DNA of 64,000 nt from Microbulbifer sediminum (GTDB lineage Bacteria > Pseudomonadota > Gammaproteobacteria > Pseudomonadales > Cellvibrionaceae). Of the stretch, positions 27,698 through 38,020 are shown piece by piece (the first letter of the stretch is position 1; every line of letters starts with the position of its first letter). The stretch spans positions 372,001-436,000 of the forward strand of contig NZ_JAJSAP010000004.1 in assembly GCF_021729035.1 (NCBI RefSeq), written 5' to 3'. Below the pieces are notes generated by a model. That model did not search any database and was not told the DNA's origin. It saw only the letters and a list, made by a program, of their open reading frames with translations. The translations under genes were made by a program, and so were the position numbers.

Positions 27698-28930
27698 GTG
27701 GATTACTTCCAGGGAATGAAGCGCTTGCCGGGCCTGCCGATGGGCCGCGCCGCCTACAGCGACAGAATGGCCTATATCGGCGCAGAGTTGTCCCGACTGG
27801 TTTACGAACCCTTCACATCGGATGCCGACCTGACCGGGTTGCTGCACAAGCTGGGCAAGTGCAGCAACGATACCGAGCGTCGGGAAATCCTCGCGGCCTG
27901 GAGCAGCCACCTGCAAAGTCATGCCTGCGGGCTCGAGGGGGGCATTCGCAGCATCCTGCAGGAGAACAATTTCGAGCCGATCAATTTTTATGACGTTGCC
28001 GAAACCCAGGCATTACTCGCACAGATGGATGGGGGCGGTGGCCAGAAAGTCCTGGTACTTTGCTTCCGCGGTACCGAGATAAACGCGTGGGACATCATCA
28101 CCGATCTGCGCTTTCCGCTAATGCCGGCAGGTAATGAGGGCCGGGTGCACACGGGCTTCAAGCGCGCCTTCGAGAATGTCCGCACGCAGATAGAAAATGA
28201 CCTGCTGCAAAAACCGAAGTTACCCCTGTACATCTTTGGCCACAGCCTCGGCGGGGCCCTCGCCCTGATCTGCACCAGGGAATTGAACCCGGATGGCGAC
28301 GGTGCCACCTATGTCTACGGCTGCCCCCGCACCGGCGACCAACCATATTTCAGGCGCGTAAAGACACCAATCTATCGCCTTGAGATGGGTGGTGACCCGG
28401 TGCCCATGGTGCCTTTCGGGTACGGGTTCGGGGCCTGCCTCGCCCTGTTACGGCTGATCCCCCTGAATGGCACCCTGCAGCTGGCCCGCTGGCTGCGGAA
28501 CAAGGTACTGGGCTATTACCACACGGGTTTCCGGGTTTTTATCAAGCACGCCCCCAACGAGCCCGATGCGAACGACCTGGGGTTCCGCAGAATGCGCGTA
28601 GATTTTTCCGCAAACATCTTCTGGCGCATGCAGAGTATCTGGCGTGCCTGGATCAGTGTGCTGCCGGATATCAAGGGCGTGGCAGGCTTCCATTCCGTCC
28701 GGCTCTACAGCGATATGCTGCAGGCCCATATGCTGCGCCGTAATCTGGGCCTGCTGCAGGCTCCTGGCAGGACAGTCACTGCACCCGAGACGGACCTGGC
28801 AGCAACGGCCGGGGCAACGGCAACAGAAGAGCCGGCGCCGAAAAAGAAAAGCACTCCGCGCAAGAAGAAGAGCACGCCCCGCAAGCAACCGGCCCGTCGT
28901 CGCCAGACCGAGAGCGAGCCCTCCGACTGA
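27698..28930 (+). CDS. class 3 (fungal-type) lipase/esterase
   Basis: 410 residues from a GTG with AAAGGAG upstream. The alpha/beta-hydrolase core has the oxyanion-region F-R-G-T-E near residue 123, the nucleophile elbow G-H-S183-L-G-G-A, and a likely catalytic Asp in G-G-D-P-V-P. No signal peptide is visible, so it appears cytoplasmic or secreted by another route. The C-terminal 40 residues are a lysine/arginine-rich tail with repeated T-P-R-K, unlike the catalytic domain; it could bind nucleic acid or anionic membrane. The gene converges on an unrecognised large gene with a strong shared hairpin. Confidence 0.85.
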   Translation: MDYFQGMKRLPGLPMGRAAYSDRMAYIGAELSRLVYEPFTSDADLTGLLHKLGKCSNDTERREILAAWSSHLQSHACGLEGGIRSILQENNFEPINFYDVAETQALLAQMDGGGGQKVLVLCFRGTEINAWDIITDLRFPLMPAGNEGRVHTGFKRAFENVRTQIENDLLQKPKLPLYIFGHSLGGALALICTRELNPDGDGATYVYGCPRTGDQPYFRRVKTPIYRLEMGGDPVPMVPFGYGFGACLALLRLIPLNGTLQLARWLRNKVLGYYHTGFRVFIKHAPNEPDANDLGFRRMRVDFSANIFWRMQSIWRAWISVLPDIKGVAGFHSVRLYSDMLQAHMLRRNLGLLQAPGRTVTAPETDLAATAGATATEEPAPKKKSTPRKKKSTPRKQPARRRQTESEPSD

Positions 28931-28940
28931 GGGGAACCTG

Positions 28941-28967
28941 CCGCCGGCTCAGCTGTAGAGCCGGCGG
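28941..28967. terminator. convergent stem-loop between lipase gene and 948-residue gene
   Basis: Exact 10-bp arms CCGCCGGCTC and GAGCCGGCGG with a seven-base loop. It overlaps the stop codon of the minus-strand gene. No T-run follows in either direction, so it may block transcripts or protect mRNA ends rather than act as a standard terminator. Confidence 0.5.
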
Positions 28968-31795
28968 GATTCCGGCTCTCCCTCGAGCTCCATGGCAATC
29001 GACAGCGGCGGCTCCCCATCGATACAGGCAGCCCTTGCCAACAGGCCGATAAATGCCATCGTCTGCTTCGACATGCTGTCGGCGGGATGGAACAGGAAAT
29101 ACTGCCTTACCCGCAGCCAGCGATGCAGGCAGAATGCCAGCAGCTGGTTGTCCCGCTCGATCTGTCCCCCGTCGCCCACGGTCGCGTCACTGTGGTAATG
29201 CTGGTGCAGCTTGCGCAATATCAATGCCCAGCTCTTGGCAAAGAGATGGACGCGGCGGGCATCCCGCAGGCCACGGGAATCCAGGCTGCGAACCGGAGGA
29301 TTGTCCAGGCAACGGGCAAAAGGTGCGGCAAAGAAGTCGTCCCGGCCACTCAACGGGCGGTCCTCGCTGCGCGGGCCGGCATTGAATGCAGTAAACAACT
29401 GTTCCGCATCCGGATAGTGCCGGTAACGCCGATCCAGTTGCCGCACCGCACGACACGCAATCGCCAGGCGCTTTTCACTGACCACATCGAAGTCCTGCAG
29501 CGCTTGCAGGACATCGGCCAACAATCCGGTATCGGTGCTGTTCTGTGGATCTGCGTAGTCCAGTAAGGCCTCCAGCGCCTCATCCTCGATGGTGAGGCGG
29601 GCCTCGATCTGCGCATTGATGAAACCACCCCCGGCCTGCCCCTGCCACTGGCAGTAACGCTGCACGGCCGCCCCGGCCGCCAACGGCGACAGGAGCCCGC
29701 TGCCCACCAGGCCGTCCAGAAAAGTCTCCAGCTCATCGAGTTCAAGTCGCTCATCCTGCTGCGTAACCGCCAGGTTGAGGGGCAGGCTGCGACGGCCTCC
29801 CCGACGGATGTTGAGCAGCGACAGGAACCCGGCCGACTGTTGCTCGCGGATACCATCCAGCGCCCGGCGCACTTCCAAGCGGGACTGGATAGTAATATTT
29901 CCCGCCAGGTCCTGTTCCAGCTGCACACGACTGTCGACAATGGACAGGCTGCCCAGGGACAGCCCCAGTAATGCCAGTTCAGTCGATTTGGTTTCCCGGC
30001 GCTCCAGCAGTTCACTGGCACTACCAGAGACCAGCTCCACGCCGGCGAGCGACGTCGGCTGCTTTTCCAGCAGGCCCGCAAGCACCTCCAGGTCACCAGA
30101 CAGTAACTTCCGGTAGAGGTCGCGAGCTTTATCGTTATCCGGCGCGAGACGCAATTCTATCTCCGCCTCCCGCCGCCGCTGGCGCTGCTCCCGGGCAAGG
30201 ATCCGTAATTCGATCCTGCGGCGGGCCACCGCCTCGATGTTCGCGGTGAGCGCCTGGATACGCGCATCGATCTTTTCCAGAGCCGCGCGCACGCCCGCCA
30301 GCGCTGCATCCAGCCGGTTGGCGGCGGAATCGACTGCGCTGGCGATACTCCCCCCCAGCTGCGCCAGCTCGCCCAGCAGATCCGTCGCGGTATCCTGTGC
30401 CTGCGCCTCCACAGTATCCGCGAGCTTGCCCTGTAGCGCCTCCAATAACCCGTGTATCTCATCGGCAATACGCTCACGCAATTGTGGCGGCACCCCGGCG
30501 GGCAATACCTCTGCGACCGCAGCCGCGCCCTGCTGCGCCAGGACCGGCCCGGTGGCGCGACTGAATATCCCCGGCCCGCTATCGAGCCACCGCACCAGCC
30601 GGTCCGCCACAGACTGCTGTAGCTGTTCATGATCCGTTTCGGCCCCGCCGACCAGCCTGAGCAGAGTCTGCAGGTCGGAGTCCGTCGCCACCCTGGCCGC
30701 CAAACTCTCCAGCAGCTCAAGGTACCGGGTCTGCAGCAGGCTGCCCGGTTTAAGGAAGGCTCCAAAACGCCGGTAAACCCCTTCGTAGTTGCGGAGATTG
30801 GGCACCACCAGCCGTTCCCGCACCTGTTGTGCGAGATCGGCAATATCCAGCTCAATACCGAGGCCGGCACTGTCAGTCATATTGCTGCCACGGGTTCGCC
30901 GCAATCGCAGGGCCAGCCGGTCGCCATCCGGCCAAGCGGTGAGCCGGAACTCCCGCTGCCCCCGGTAACTGGCGGAGAGCACGATGCCCGCATCCGCGAC
31001 CAGTGCGCCGGCAGACGACAGCAGGCTGTACTCCAGCTCCAGGGTGGCTTCCAGGTGACAGTTAGACTGCCACTGCAGTCCCGCGAAATCGTTGGCGGTC
31101 AGGATTCCGTCCGGGCTGAAGGGTGATGGCAGTCGCTCCAGGCAAGCGGCGGCCGCAGGGGCAAAGCGCATATCGGCGGGCACCCGGAACCAGTAATCGA
31201 GCCGGCCGCGGGCCTCGCCATCCACCGCGGCGACGCCGCCAGCCCCGGCCTCCCCAAGGATCTGTCCCGCCAGGCCGATTCGCAGTGGGCAGGTGGCGGC
31301 CCCGGCATCTTCTGCGGGAGAGACTGGCAACCCCAATTCCGGCTGGTCAAATGCCTCCAATTCCAGGCGCGCCTCGCCATCGCCGGCCAGCACCAGGCTG
31401 GCGGCACCGGTGTGCAATGTGGTCCCGGCGGGAACCGCAGCATCCAGCAGGGGCAGCTGTACCAGGCCCGGGTCATCGTCAAAGCTTGCCAGCGGTCGCA
31501 GCAGCCTGCGCCACGAGGCAGGTATGAGATCGGCACACGCCCGACGCAGCTGGGCCCCAAGCGCCGACAGGGCCGCGGGATCAATATCCAGCGCCTCCAG
31601 CCGCGGCCCCTGGACATCCAGCTCATCCTCCAGGGTAACCAGATATTCCAGAGGGGAGTCCGCAGTAGTACCGGTGCGAAGCTCGGGCCAGTGGCGCTGG
31701 AGACGCGCCAGCGTCTGCAGTAGCTCAACCTCCCGGTCGAGGCCGAGGCGGGCAAGTGCCTCACCGGCGGAAGACCGGCGCGAGAGGAAATCCAT
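28949..31795 (-). CDS. large cytoplasmic protein of unknown function (948 residues)
   Basis: The start is the ATG at 31795, preceded by AAGGAG. There is no signal peptide or membrane segment. The N-terminal 330 residues look beta-rich (L-E-L-E-A-F, L-R-L-R-R). A long helical region at about 450-600, with many Ala, Arg and Gln residues (R-E-Q-R-Q-R-R-R-E-A-E), reads as coiled coil. The C-terminal 250 residues are helical and contain L-H-Q-H-Y-H-S-D near residue 878. No catalytic motif is convincing and I cannot name a family. It converges on a lipase gene and diverges from rnfA. Codon use matches its neighbours. Confidence 0.75.
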   Translation of the reverse strand: MDFLSRRSSAGEALARLGLDREVELLQTLARLQRHWPELRTGTTADSPLEYLVTLEDELDVQGPRLEALDIDPAALSALGAQLRRACADLIPASWRRLLRPLASFDDDPGLVQLPLLDAAVPAGTTLHTGAASLVLAGDGEARLELEAFDQPELGLPVSPAEDAGAATCPLRIGLAGQILGEAGAGGVAAVDGEARGRLDYWFRVPADMRFAPAAAACLERLPSPFSPDGILTANDFAGLQWQSNCHLEATLELEYSLLSSAGALVADAGIVLSASYRGQREFRLTAWPDGDRLALRLRRTRGSNMTDSAGLGIELDIADLAQQVRERLVVPNLRNYEGVYRRFGAFLKPGSLLQTRYLELLESLAARVATDSDLQTLLRLVGGAETDHEQLQQSVADRLVRWLDSGPGIFSRATGPVLAQQGAAAVAEVLPAGVPPQLRERIADEIHGLLEALQGKLADTVEAQAQDTATDLLGELAQLGGSIASAVDSAANRLDAALAGVRAALEKIDARIQALTANIEAVARRRIELRILAREQRQRRREAEIELRLAPDNDKARDLYRKLLSGDLEVLAGLLEKQPTSLAGVELVSGSASELLERRETKSTELALLGLSLGSLSIVDSRVQLEQDLAGNITIQSRLEVRRALDGIREQQSAGFLSLLNIRRGGRRSLPLNLAVTQQDERLELDELETFLDGLVGSGLLSPLAAGAAVQRYCQWQGQAGGGFINAQIEARLTIEDEALEALLDYADPQNSTDTGLLADVLQALQDFDVVSEKRLAIACRAVRQLDRRYRHYPDAEQLFTAFNAGPRSEDRPLSGRDDFFAAPFARCLDNPPVRSLDSRGLRDARRVHLFAKSWALILRKLHQHYHSDATVGDGGQIERDNQLLAFCLHRWLRVRQYFLFHPADSMSKQTMAFIGLLARAACIDGEPPLSIAMELEGEPESRRLYS

Positions 31796-32058
31796 GGAGC
31801 ACTCCTTGCGGGTTATTCTTATCAAATGGATGCTGTCCCGGAGGATAAGCCAGTGACGGAGACAAAAGCCAGCAGCCATGGGGGCTGCCGGCACCTCCGT
31901 ATTGAACCCCCCCTTGGACTCACCCATAATACCGCCCCTGCGCGGTATGCCACCGCACCCCACTCCCCGGCCCTCTTCGCGACACGGCCCCATGCGCGGG
32001 AACGGGGCGAACCAGTGCTAGGCTTCGACAACCAGCACCAGGCCAATCCCGGAGAACC

Positions 32059-32634
32059 ATGACCGAATTTGCCGTCATCCTGTTGAGCACCATTCTGGTT
32101 AACAACTATGTATTGGTGCAATTTCTCGGCCTGTGTCCTTTTATGGGCGTCTCCAACAAGCTGGAGACCGCCGTTGGAATGGCCGGCGCCACCACCTTTG
32201 TGCTCACGCTGGCGTCCATCTGTTCCTACCTGGTGAACACTTACCTGCTGGAGCCCTTCGATATCGGCTACCTGCGCACCATCTCCTTTATCCTGGTAAT
32301 CGCAGTGGTGGTGCAGTTTGCCCGTATGTTTATCGAGAAAACCAGCCCGCTGATGCACCGTGTACTCGGTGTATTCCTGCCCCTGATCACCACCAACTGT
32401 GCGGTCCTGGGCGTGGCGCTGCAGAACACAATGAAGGCGCACAATTTTGTGCAATCGACCCTGTACGGGTTCGGCGCCGCAGTGGGCTTCTCGCTGGTGC
32501 TGATTTTGTTTTCCGCCATGCGCGAACGCCTGTTTGCGGCGGAAGTTCCCACCCCATTTCGCGGTGCCGCCATTGGCATGATCACCGCCGGGCTGATGTC
32601 GCTGGCCTTTATGGGCTTCAGCGGCCTGGTATAG
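32059..32634 (+). CDS. rnfA: Rnf complex subunit A
   Basis: 191 residues, six membrane helices, N-terminal [18 protein letters not shown] and a Cys-containing G-L-C-P-F-M-G-V. The T-N-C-A-V-L-G in helix 4 holds the second of the cysteines that bind the membrane 2Fe-2S cluster between RnfA and RnfE. The Rnf complex couples electron flow between NADH and ferredoxin to ion transport across the inner membrane; its gamma-proteobacterial Rsx form also keeps SoxR reduced. It is the first gene of a tightly packed six-gene operon. Confidence 0.96.
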   Translation: MTEFAVILLSTILVNNYVLVQFLGLCPFMGVSNKLETAVGMAGATTFVLTLASICSYLVNTYLLEPFDIGYLRTISFILVIAVVVQFARMFIEKTSPLMHRVLGVFLPLITTNCAVLGVALQNTMKAHNFVQSTLYGFGAAVGFSLVLILFSAMRERLFAAEVPTPFRGAAIGMITAGLMSLAFMGFSGLV

Positions 32635-32643
32635 GGAGGCGCC

Positions 32644-33234
32644 ATGCTGGACTGGTTACCCGAAATTTCCACTCCCCTGCTGGTGCTTGGCGGCATGGCG
32701 CTGGCATTCGGCGCACTGCTGGGTTTTGCGGCGGTGCGTTTCCGGGTCGAGGGCGACCCTCTGGTGGACCAGGTTGATGCCCTGCTGCCACAGACCCAGT
32801 GCGGCCAATGCGGCTATCCCGGCTGCCGCCCCTACGCCGAGGCCATCGTCCACGGCGACCGCATCAACAAGTGCCCGCCCGGCGGCCAGGGCACGATCAA
32901 CGAACTTGCCAATCTGCTGGATGTTGAACCCGAGCCACTGGATGCCGAGCACGGTGTCGAGGATGTAAAGAAAGTGGCCTTTATTCGCGAGGCCGAGTGC
33001 ATAGGCTGCACCAAGTGCATCCAGGCCTGCCCGGTGGATGCGATTGTGGGCGCGGCCAAATACATGCATACCGTGATCGAGGAGGAGTGCACCGGCTGCG
33101 ACCTGTGCGTCGAGCCGTGCCCCGTGGATTGCATTGATATGGTGCCGGTGGAAACCCCGCTGCAGGACTGGCACCCGCCCAAGCCGGTTGACGGTGTGGA
33201 GCTGATCGCCAGTGACAGGAGAGACGTAGCGTGA
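32644..33234 (+). CDS. rnfB: Rnf complex subunit B (iron-sulfur)
   Basis: 196 residues. One N-terminal membrane anchor, then the C-G-Q-C-G-Y-P-G-C 4Fe-4S site near residues 57-65, and two ferredoxin-type motifs [12 protein letters not shown] and [12 protein letters not shown]. RnfB passes electrons between ferredoxin and the rest of the complex. It overlaps rnfC by four bases. Confidence 0.96.
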   Translation: MLDWLPEISTPLLVLGGMALAFGALLGFAAVRFRVEGDPLVDQVDALLPQTQCGQCGYPGCRPYAEAIVHGDRINKCPPGGQGTINELANLLDVEPEPLDAEHGVEDVKKVAFIREAECIGCTKCIQACPVDAIVGAAKYMHTVIEEECTGCDLCVEPCPVDCIDMVPVETPLQDWHPPKPVDGVELIASDRRDVA

Positions 33235-35408
33235 GCCCCGAGCAGTTACCATCATCACGCGAAACCGCCGAAGAGCGCCGGACGGCCCGCGAGGCGCGCC
33301 TGATCGCGCGCGAGGAAAAGCGGGCATTGAAGCCCAACGACTTTCCCGGCGGCATCCATCCGCCGGAGAACAAACAGCAGTCCACTGGTGAGCCCATCGG
33401 CAGCATTCCCCTGGCGGAGAAACTGGTGGTACCGCTGATACAGCATACCGGCACTGCCGCCATCCCCGTGGTCAAGCTGGGGGACAAGGTGCTGAAGGGC
33501 CAGCTAATCGCCGAGGCCGATGGCCTGATCAGCGGTAATATCCATGCGCCCAGTTCCGGCACGGTGGAAGCCATCGAGCCCGGCCCCATGCCCCATCCCT
33601 CCGGCATGGAGGTGGATACCATCACAATCCGCACCGATGGTGAGGATCGCTGGTGCGAACTGACCCCGTGCGAGGACTTCCGCCAGCTGGCACCGATCGA
33701 GCTGCTGGAAAAAATCCGTGATTGCGGGGTTGCCGGCCTGGGCGGCGCGGGATTTCCAACCGCGGTAAAACTCGACCCCCACGGTGGCACCGAGATCGAC
33801 ACCCTGATTATCAACGGCACCGAGTGTGAACCCTACATTACCGCCGATGACATGCAGATGCGCGAGCGCGCCGGGGAGATCATTGCCGGCGTTGAAATGA
33901 TGGCCTATATCCTGGACGAGCCCGACCAGGTCCTGATCGGGATTGAGGACAACAAGCCGGAAGCCATCGAGGCCATGCGCGCCGCCGCGGAGGGCACCCG
34001 CTTTGATATCATCGTCTATCCGACCAAATACCCATCCGGTGGTGAGAAACAGCTGATACAGATCCTCACCGGGCGCGAGGTGCCCAACGAGGGCCTGCCT
34101 GCCAACGTGGGCGTCATCTGCCAGAATACCGGCACCGCCCGTGCGGTGTACCGCGCGGTGCGCTTTGGCGAGCCCATGATCAGCCGGGTGACCACGGTAG
34201 TGGGTGAAGCCCTGGAGAGAAGCCGCAATATCGAGGTGCCGCTGGGCACCCCCATCCGTCATATCCTCAAGCAGCATGGTGTCCACCGTGGACTGATGCA
34301 GCGGATCATCCATGGCGGGCCCATGATGGGCTTCACCATCGAAGACGACCGCACTCCGGTGATCAAGACCACTACCTGCCTCCTGGTGCCGACCGACAGT
34401 GAACTGCCACCGCCCCCTCCGGCCCAGGCCTGTATCCGCTGCGGCTTCTGCGCCGAGGCCTGCCCCGCCTCACTGCTGCCGCAGCAGCTCTACTGGTACG
34501 CGCGGGCTGACGACCGCGAGAAGCTGCAGGCCTACAACCTGTTCGACTGCATCGAGTGCGGTGCCTGCTCCTATGTCTGTCCCAGCACCATTCCGTTGGT
34601 GCAGTACTACCGCGCAGCCAAGGGCGATATTCGCATCGCCGAGGAAGAAAAGGAGAAATCCGATCGCGCCCGCGAGCGCTTCGAGTTCCGCAAACTGCGC
34701 CTGGAAAAGGCCGAAAAAGAGAAGGAAGCCAAGCGTAAGGCACGACGCGAGGCCGCTGAACAGGCGCGCAAGCAACGCGAGCAACAGGCTGCCTCCGGCA
34801 ACGGCGACAGCGCGTCTGGCAAGGCCGCGAAAGAAGAGGCCGATGTGGTGGCTGCAGCCCTGGCACGAGTCAAGGCCAAGCAGTCGTCACCGGAGCAGCA
34901 GCTGGCCCGCGCCAAACGCTCACTGACCAGCGCCGAACATCGTGTCGAGCGCATGCAGAAAAAACTCGACGCCGCCGACGATGCCCAGCGCGACCAGCTG
35001 GCGGCACAACTCAAGGATGCCGAGCTCAAGTTGCAGGACGCCCGGCGCAAGCTGGCCGACGCGCAGGCCAAGGCCAGCCCCTCTGCCGCCACAGATGCCG
35101 CCGACGTACAGAGCGGTACCGGCGGCAGTGGCGAAGAGGGAGGGCATGGCGGCCAATCCCGGGCGCAGAGCGCAATCGAGAAAGCCAAGGCTGCCGCCGC
35201 GGCGCGGGCCAGTATGGACCCGGCGGAAAAGCTGGCGGCTGAGATAGAGGCCCTCAGGGCCCGCGTGGCCAAGGCAAAAGCGCGACTGGAGAAAGCGCGC
35301 GCGGAGCAGGACGAGAACGTCGATGCCTTTGCCACGGCACTGGAAAAATTACAGGAAAAACTGGACCACAAGATGCGCCAGCAACAGGAACAGGACGGGG
35401 AAAAATAA
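33231..35408 (+). CDS. rnfC: Rnf complex subunit C (FMN/NADH-binding, iron-sulfur)
   Basis: 725 residues. NuoF-like core (about 60-380) with G-L-G-G-A-G-F-P-T for nucleotide binding and N-G-T-E-C-E-P-Y. Two 4Fe-4S motifs follow: [12 protein letters not shown] and [12 protein letters not shown]. The last 240 residues are a charged Ala/Lys/Glu/Arg coiled coil, the long C-terminal extension also seen in E. coli RsxC (740). RnfC oxidises or reduces NAD(H) at the cytoplasmic face. Stop and start of rnfD share a base. Confidence 0.96.
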   Translation: MSPEQLPSSRETAEERRTAREARLIAREEKRALKPNDFPGGIHPPENKQQSTGEPIGSIPLAEKLVVPLIQHTGTAAIPVVKLGDKVLKGQLIAEADGLISGNIHAPSSGTVEAIEPGPMPHPSGMEVDTITIRTDGEDRWCELTPCEDFRQLAPIELLEKIRDCGVAGLGGAGFPTAVKLDPHGGTEIDTLIINGTECEPYITADDMQMRERAGEIIAGVEMMAYILDEPDQVLIGIEDNKPEAIEAMRAAAEGTRFDIIVYPTKYPSGGEKQLIQILTGREVPNEGLPANVGVICQNTGTARAVYRAVRFGEPMISRVTTVVGEALERSRNIEVPLGTPIRHILKQHGVHRGLMQRIIHGGPMMGFTIEDDRTPVIKTTTCLLVPTDSELPPPPPAQACIRCGFCAEACPASLLPQQLYWYARADDREKLQAYNLFDCIECGACSYVCPSTIPLVQYYRAAKGDIRIAEEEKEKSDRARERFEFRKLRLEKAEKEKEAKRKARREAAEQARKQREQQAASGNGDSASGKAAKEEADVVAAALARVKAKQSSPEQQLARAKRSLTSAEHRVERMQKKLDAADDAQRDQLAAQLKDAELKLQDARRKLADAQAKASPSAATDAADVQSGTGGSGEEGGHGGQSRAQSAIEKAKAAAAARASMDPAEKLAAEIEALRARVAKAKARLEKARAEQDENVDAFATALEKLQEKLDHKMRQQQEQDGEK

Positions 35409-36460
35409 TGTCTCTGATGCGCATGTCCTCGCCCCATACCCGCTCCGGTGACCGCACTGCCGGGGTGATGCTACAGGTAGCAGCCGCCACCGCCCCCGGC
35501 GTGCTGGCACTGGTGCTGTATTTCGGTATTGGCGTGCTGATCAATATCGTCCTGTGCACCATCACCGCTCTCGCCTGTGAGGCGGCAATGGTGAAACTGC
35601 GCAACCGGCCGGTGTCCTTTTACCTGAAAGACTACACCGCTTTTGTGACCGCGCTGCTGCTGGGCATTGCCCTGCCCCCATACTGCGCCTGGTGGCTGCC
35701 GGTAGTGGGCAGTGCCGTGGCTATCGTGCTGGCGAAACAGCTCTACGGCGGCCTTGGCTACAACCCCTTCAACCCGGCCATGGTGGGATATGTGGTATTG
35801 CTGATCAGCTTCCCGCTGGCCATGACCCGCTGGGTGGCGCCGGGCGAACTGATCCAGGGCACACCGGGAATCGCTGAGGCCTTTTCTCTCGTTTTCGGTA
35901 ACTACAGTGTCGATGGCTTTACCCGCGCCACTCCACTGGAAATCGTGCGCCTGAACGACTCGGTGCTGCTCGAGCAGCTTTACCAGATGGAACCCATACT
36001 CAACCAGGGCAGGGTCGCGGGTCTCGGCTGGGAAACCGCCAACCTGGGCTTCCTGGTCGGCGGCCTGTTCCTGCTTTACCGCCGCGTAATCACCTGGCAT
36101 GCCCCGGCGGCCATGCTCGCCACCCTGGCACTGCTGTCAATGCTCTTCTACGACAGTGGCAGCTCGCTCAGCGAGGGTTCCCCGGCACTGCACCTTTTCT
36201 CCGGGGCCACCATGCTCGGGGCGTTTTTTATCATCACTGACCCGGTGAGTGGCGCCACCAGTAACAAGGGCCGCCTGATTTTCGGTGCCGGCGTGGGACT
36301 GCTCACCTATGTCATCCGTGCCTGGGGCAGTTACCCCGATGCCGTGGCATTTGCTGTGCTGCTGATGAACTTCGCCGCACCCACCATCGATAATTACACC
36401 CTGCCACGTACTTATGGCCACAAGGCACCGCGCAAGGCCACCGAAGGGGAGGAGCAGTAA
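35408..36460 (+). CDS. rnfD: Rnf complex subunit D
   Basis: 350 residues with about nine membrane helices. G-G-L-G-Y-N-P-F-N-P-A and the motif T172-R-A-T175-P-L, where the family carries covalently bound FMN on a threonine. RnfD is homologous to NqrB and is the likely ion-translocating core. Overlaps rnfC and rnfG by one base each. Confidence 0.95.
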   Translation: MSLMRMSSPHTRSGDRTAGVMLQVAAATAPGVLALVLYFGIGVLINIVLCTITALACEAAMVKLRNRPVSFYLKDYTAFVTALLLGIALPPYCAWWLPVVGSAVAIVLAKQLYGGLGYNPFNPAMVGYVVLLISFPLAMTRWVAPGELIQGTPGIAEAFSLVFGNYSVDGFTRATPLEIVRLNDSVLLEQLYQMEPILNQGRVAGLGWETANLGFLVGGLFLLYRRVITWHAPAAMLATLALLSMLFYDSGSSLSEGSPALHLFSGATMLGAFFIITDPVSGATSNKGRLIFGAGVGLLTYVIRAWGSYPDAVAFAVLLMNFAAPTIDNYTLPRTYGHKAPRKATEGEEQ

Positions 36461-37140
36461 TGCTGAAACGCTCCATGATCAGTAACGCGGTGATACTGGC
36501 CCTGTTCGCCCTGGTTACCGCCGGTACCCTGGCAATTACCCAGATCACCACCCGCGAGCCCATCGAGCGTGCAGTCCGTGCCGCCGCAGCCAAGGCACTG
36601 CTGGAGATCATCCCCCTGGATCGCCACAGTAACGACATGCTGGTGGACACCTACCCGATACCACGCCAGTACTGGTCGCGCCTGGGGCTCAAGGACGGTG
36701 GTGATATCAACCTCGCCCGCGAGGACGGCCGCATTACGGCAGTAATTATCCCCGCAGTCGCCCCGGACGGTTATGGCGGCCCGATCAACCTGCTGGTGGG
36801 GGTAAACCGCGATGGCACCGTGGCCGGTGTCCGGGTCACCAGCCACAGCGAAACCCCAGGCCTGGGGGACAAGATCGAGGTAAAAAAGAGTGACTGGATC
36901 CTCGATTTCAACGGCAAATCGCTGGGCAACCCACCCCGCGACCAGTGGCAGGTACAGAAAGACGGTGGCGCTTTCGACCAGTTCTCCGGTGCCACCATCA
37001 CACCTCGCGCGGTGGTAACCCAGGTGCGCGAGGTGCTGGAATTCGTCGCCAAGCACCACCAGGAAATTTTCTCCGCGCCCGTTTCCGAGCGCGCAGTGGA
37101 AGTAGAACAGCCCAGCGAGTCCGGCCAGGAGGAGCAGTAA
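36460..37140 (+). CDS. rnfG: Rnf complex subunit G (covalent FMN)
   Basis: 226 residues. One N-terminal membrane helix, then a periplasmic FMN-binding domain with S176-G-A-T179, the site where FMN is attached to threonine (D/E-x-x-S-G-A-T). Homologous to NqrC. The usual gammaproteobacterial order A-B-C-D-G-E is kept. Confidence 0.95.
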   Translation: MLKRSMISNAVILALFALVTAGTLAITQITTREPIERAVRAAAAKALLEIIPLDRHSNDMLVDTYPIPRQYWSRLGLKDGGDINLAREDGRITAVIIPAVAPDGYGGPINLLVGVNRDGTVAGVRVTSHSETPGLGDKIEVKKSDWILDFNGKSLGNPPRDQWQVQKDGGAFDQFSGATITPRAVVTQVREVLEFVAKHHQEIFSAPVSERAVEVEQPSESGQEEQ

Positions 37141-37141
37141 G

Positions 37142-37855
37142 ATGGCAACGCCCGGCTACAACGAAATCAGTCGCAACGGCCTCTGGAACAACAACCCCGC
37201 CCTGGTGCAGCTCCTGGGACTATGCCCGCTACTGGCAGTGACCGGTACGGTGGTCAACGCCATCGGCCTGGGACTGGCCACCATCGGCGTACTCACCTGC
37301 TCCAACCTGGCGGTATCCATTGTTCGCCGACAAATGCCGGAAACGGTCCGCTTGCCCGTATCGGTGATGATCATCGCCACATTCGTAACCTGTGCCGAGC
37401 TGCTGATGAAGGCGTTCACTTATGAGCTCTACCTGGTGCTGGGCATTTTCATCCCACTGATCGTGACCAATTGCGCGATCCTGGGCCGGGCGGATGCTTT
37501 TGCCAGCAAGAACCCGGTACTGCCCTCGATGGTGGACGGCTTCATGATGGGCCTGGGCTTTATGGCAGTGCTGATTACGATTGGCGCCATCCGCGAGATC
37601 CTCGGCCAGGGCACCCTGTTCGCGGACATGGACCTGTTGCTGGGCCCAGTCGCCCGGGACTGGACTATCCCGGTGCTGGGCAGTGACTACCCGGGCTTCC
37701 TGGTGGCGGTACTGCCACCCGGCGCCTTCCTGGTTGCGGGGCTGCTGATTGCAGCCAAGAACGCCATCGACGCCGGTATTGAGCGCCGTCGCAGCCAACC
37801 GGTGCGAGTCGTGCCCGGGGCCAAACGAGTGCGCGTTACCGGCAAGATTTCCTGA
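37142..37855 (+). CDS. rnfE: Rnf complex subunit E
   Basis: 237 residues, six membrane helices, homologous to RnfA and NqrD, with G-L-C-P-L-L-A-V and T-N-C-A-I-L-G cysteines matching those of RnfA. It completes the membrane 2Fe-2S site. Last gene of the complex here; no rnfH or nth follows. Confidence 0.95.
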   Translation: MATPGYNEISRNGLWNNNPALVQLLGLCPLLAVTGTVVNAIGLGLATIGVLTCSNLAVSIVRRQMPETVRLPVSVMIIATFVTCAELLMKAFTYELYLVLGIFIPLIVTNCAILGRADAFASKNPVLPSMVDGFMMGLGFMAVLITIGAIREILGQGTLFADMDLLLGPVARDWTIPVLGSDYPGFLVAVLPPGAFLVAGLLIAAKNAIDAGIERRRSQPVRVVPGAKRVRVTGKIS

Positions 37856-37866
37856 TATGCACCAGC

Positions 37867-37880
37867 GGCGCGCACGCGCC
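37867..37880 (+). other. short GC hairpin after rnfE
   Basis: GGCGCG and CGCGCC with a two-base loop, 12 bases past the rnfE stop. There is no T-run. It may mark the end of the rnf transcript. Confidence 0.3.
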
Positions 37881-37969
37881 TGTTGCCATGTAAGGCCCTG
37901 TAAGCTGGTTGGCACCACATTCTTCCAAATGACGCTGGCCACGGGATTCTTTTTCGCTAGAATGGTACG

Positions 37970-37991
37970 CCCGATCAGGGGATTGATCGGG
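37970..37991. promoter_or_regulatory. 22-base palindrome upstream of the TetR gene, candidate operator
   Basis: Exact 8-base arms CCCGATCA and TGATCGGG with a six-base centre. It lies 30 bases before the TetR-family start and just after a TAGAAT hexamer (37958-37963) that could be the -10 box. Position and symmetry suit autoregulation by the TetR protein. Confidence 0.55.
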
Positions 37992-38020
37992 TATGTACGA
38001 AATAAAAAGGAATTACCGCT

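Noticed and set aside
32059-37855. Na+-NQR operon instead of Rnf
   Set aside because: The presence of RnfB and RnfC with multiple 4Fe-4S motifs and the A-B-C-D-G-E order identify Rnf; no NqrA or NqrF is present.
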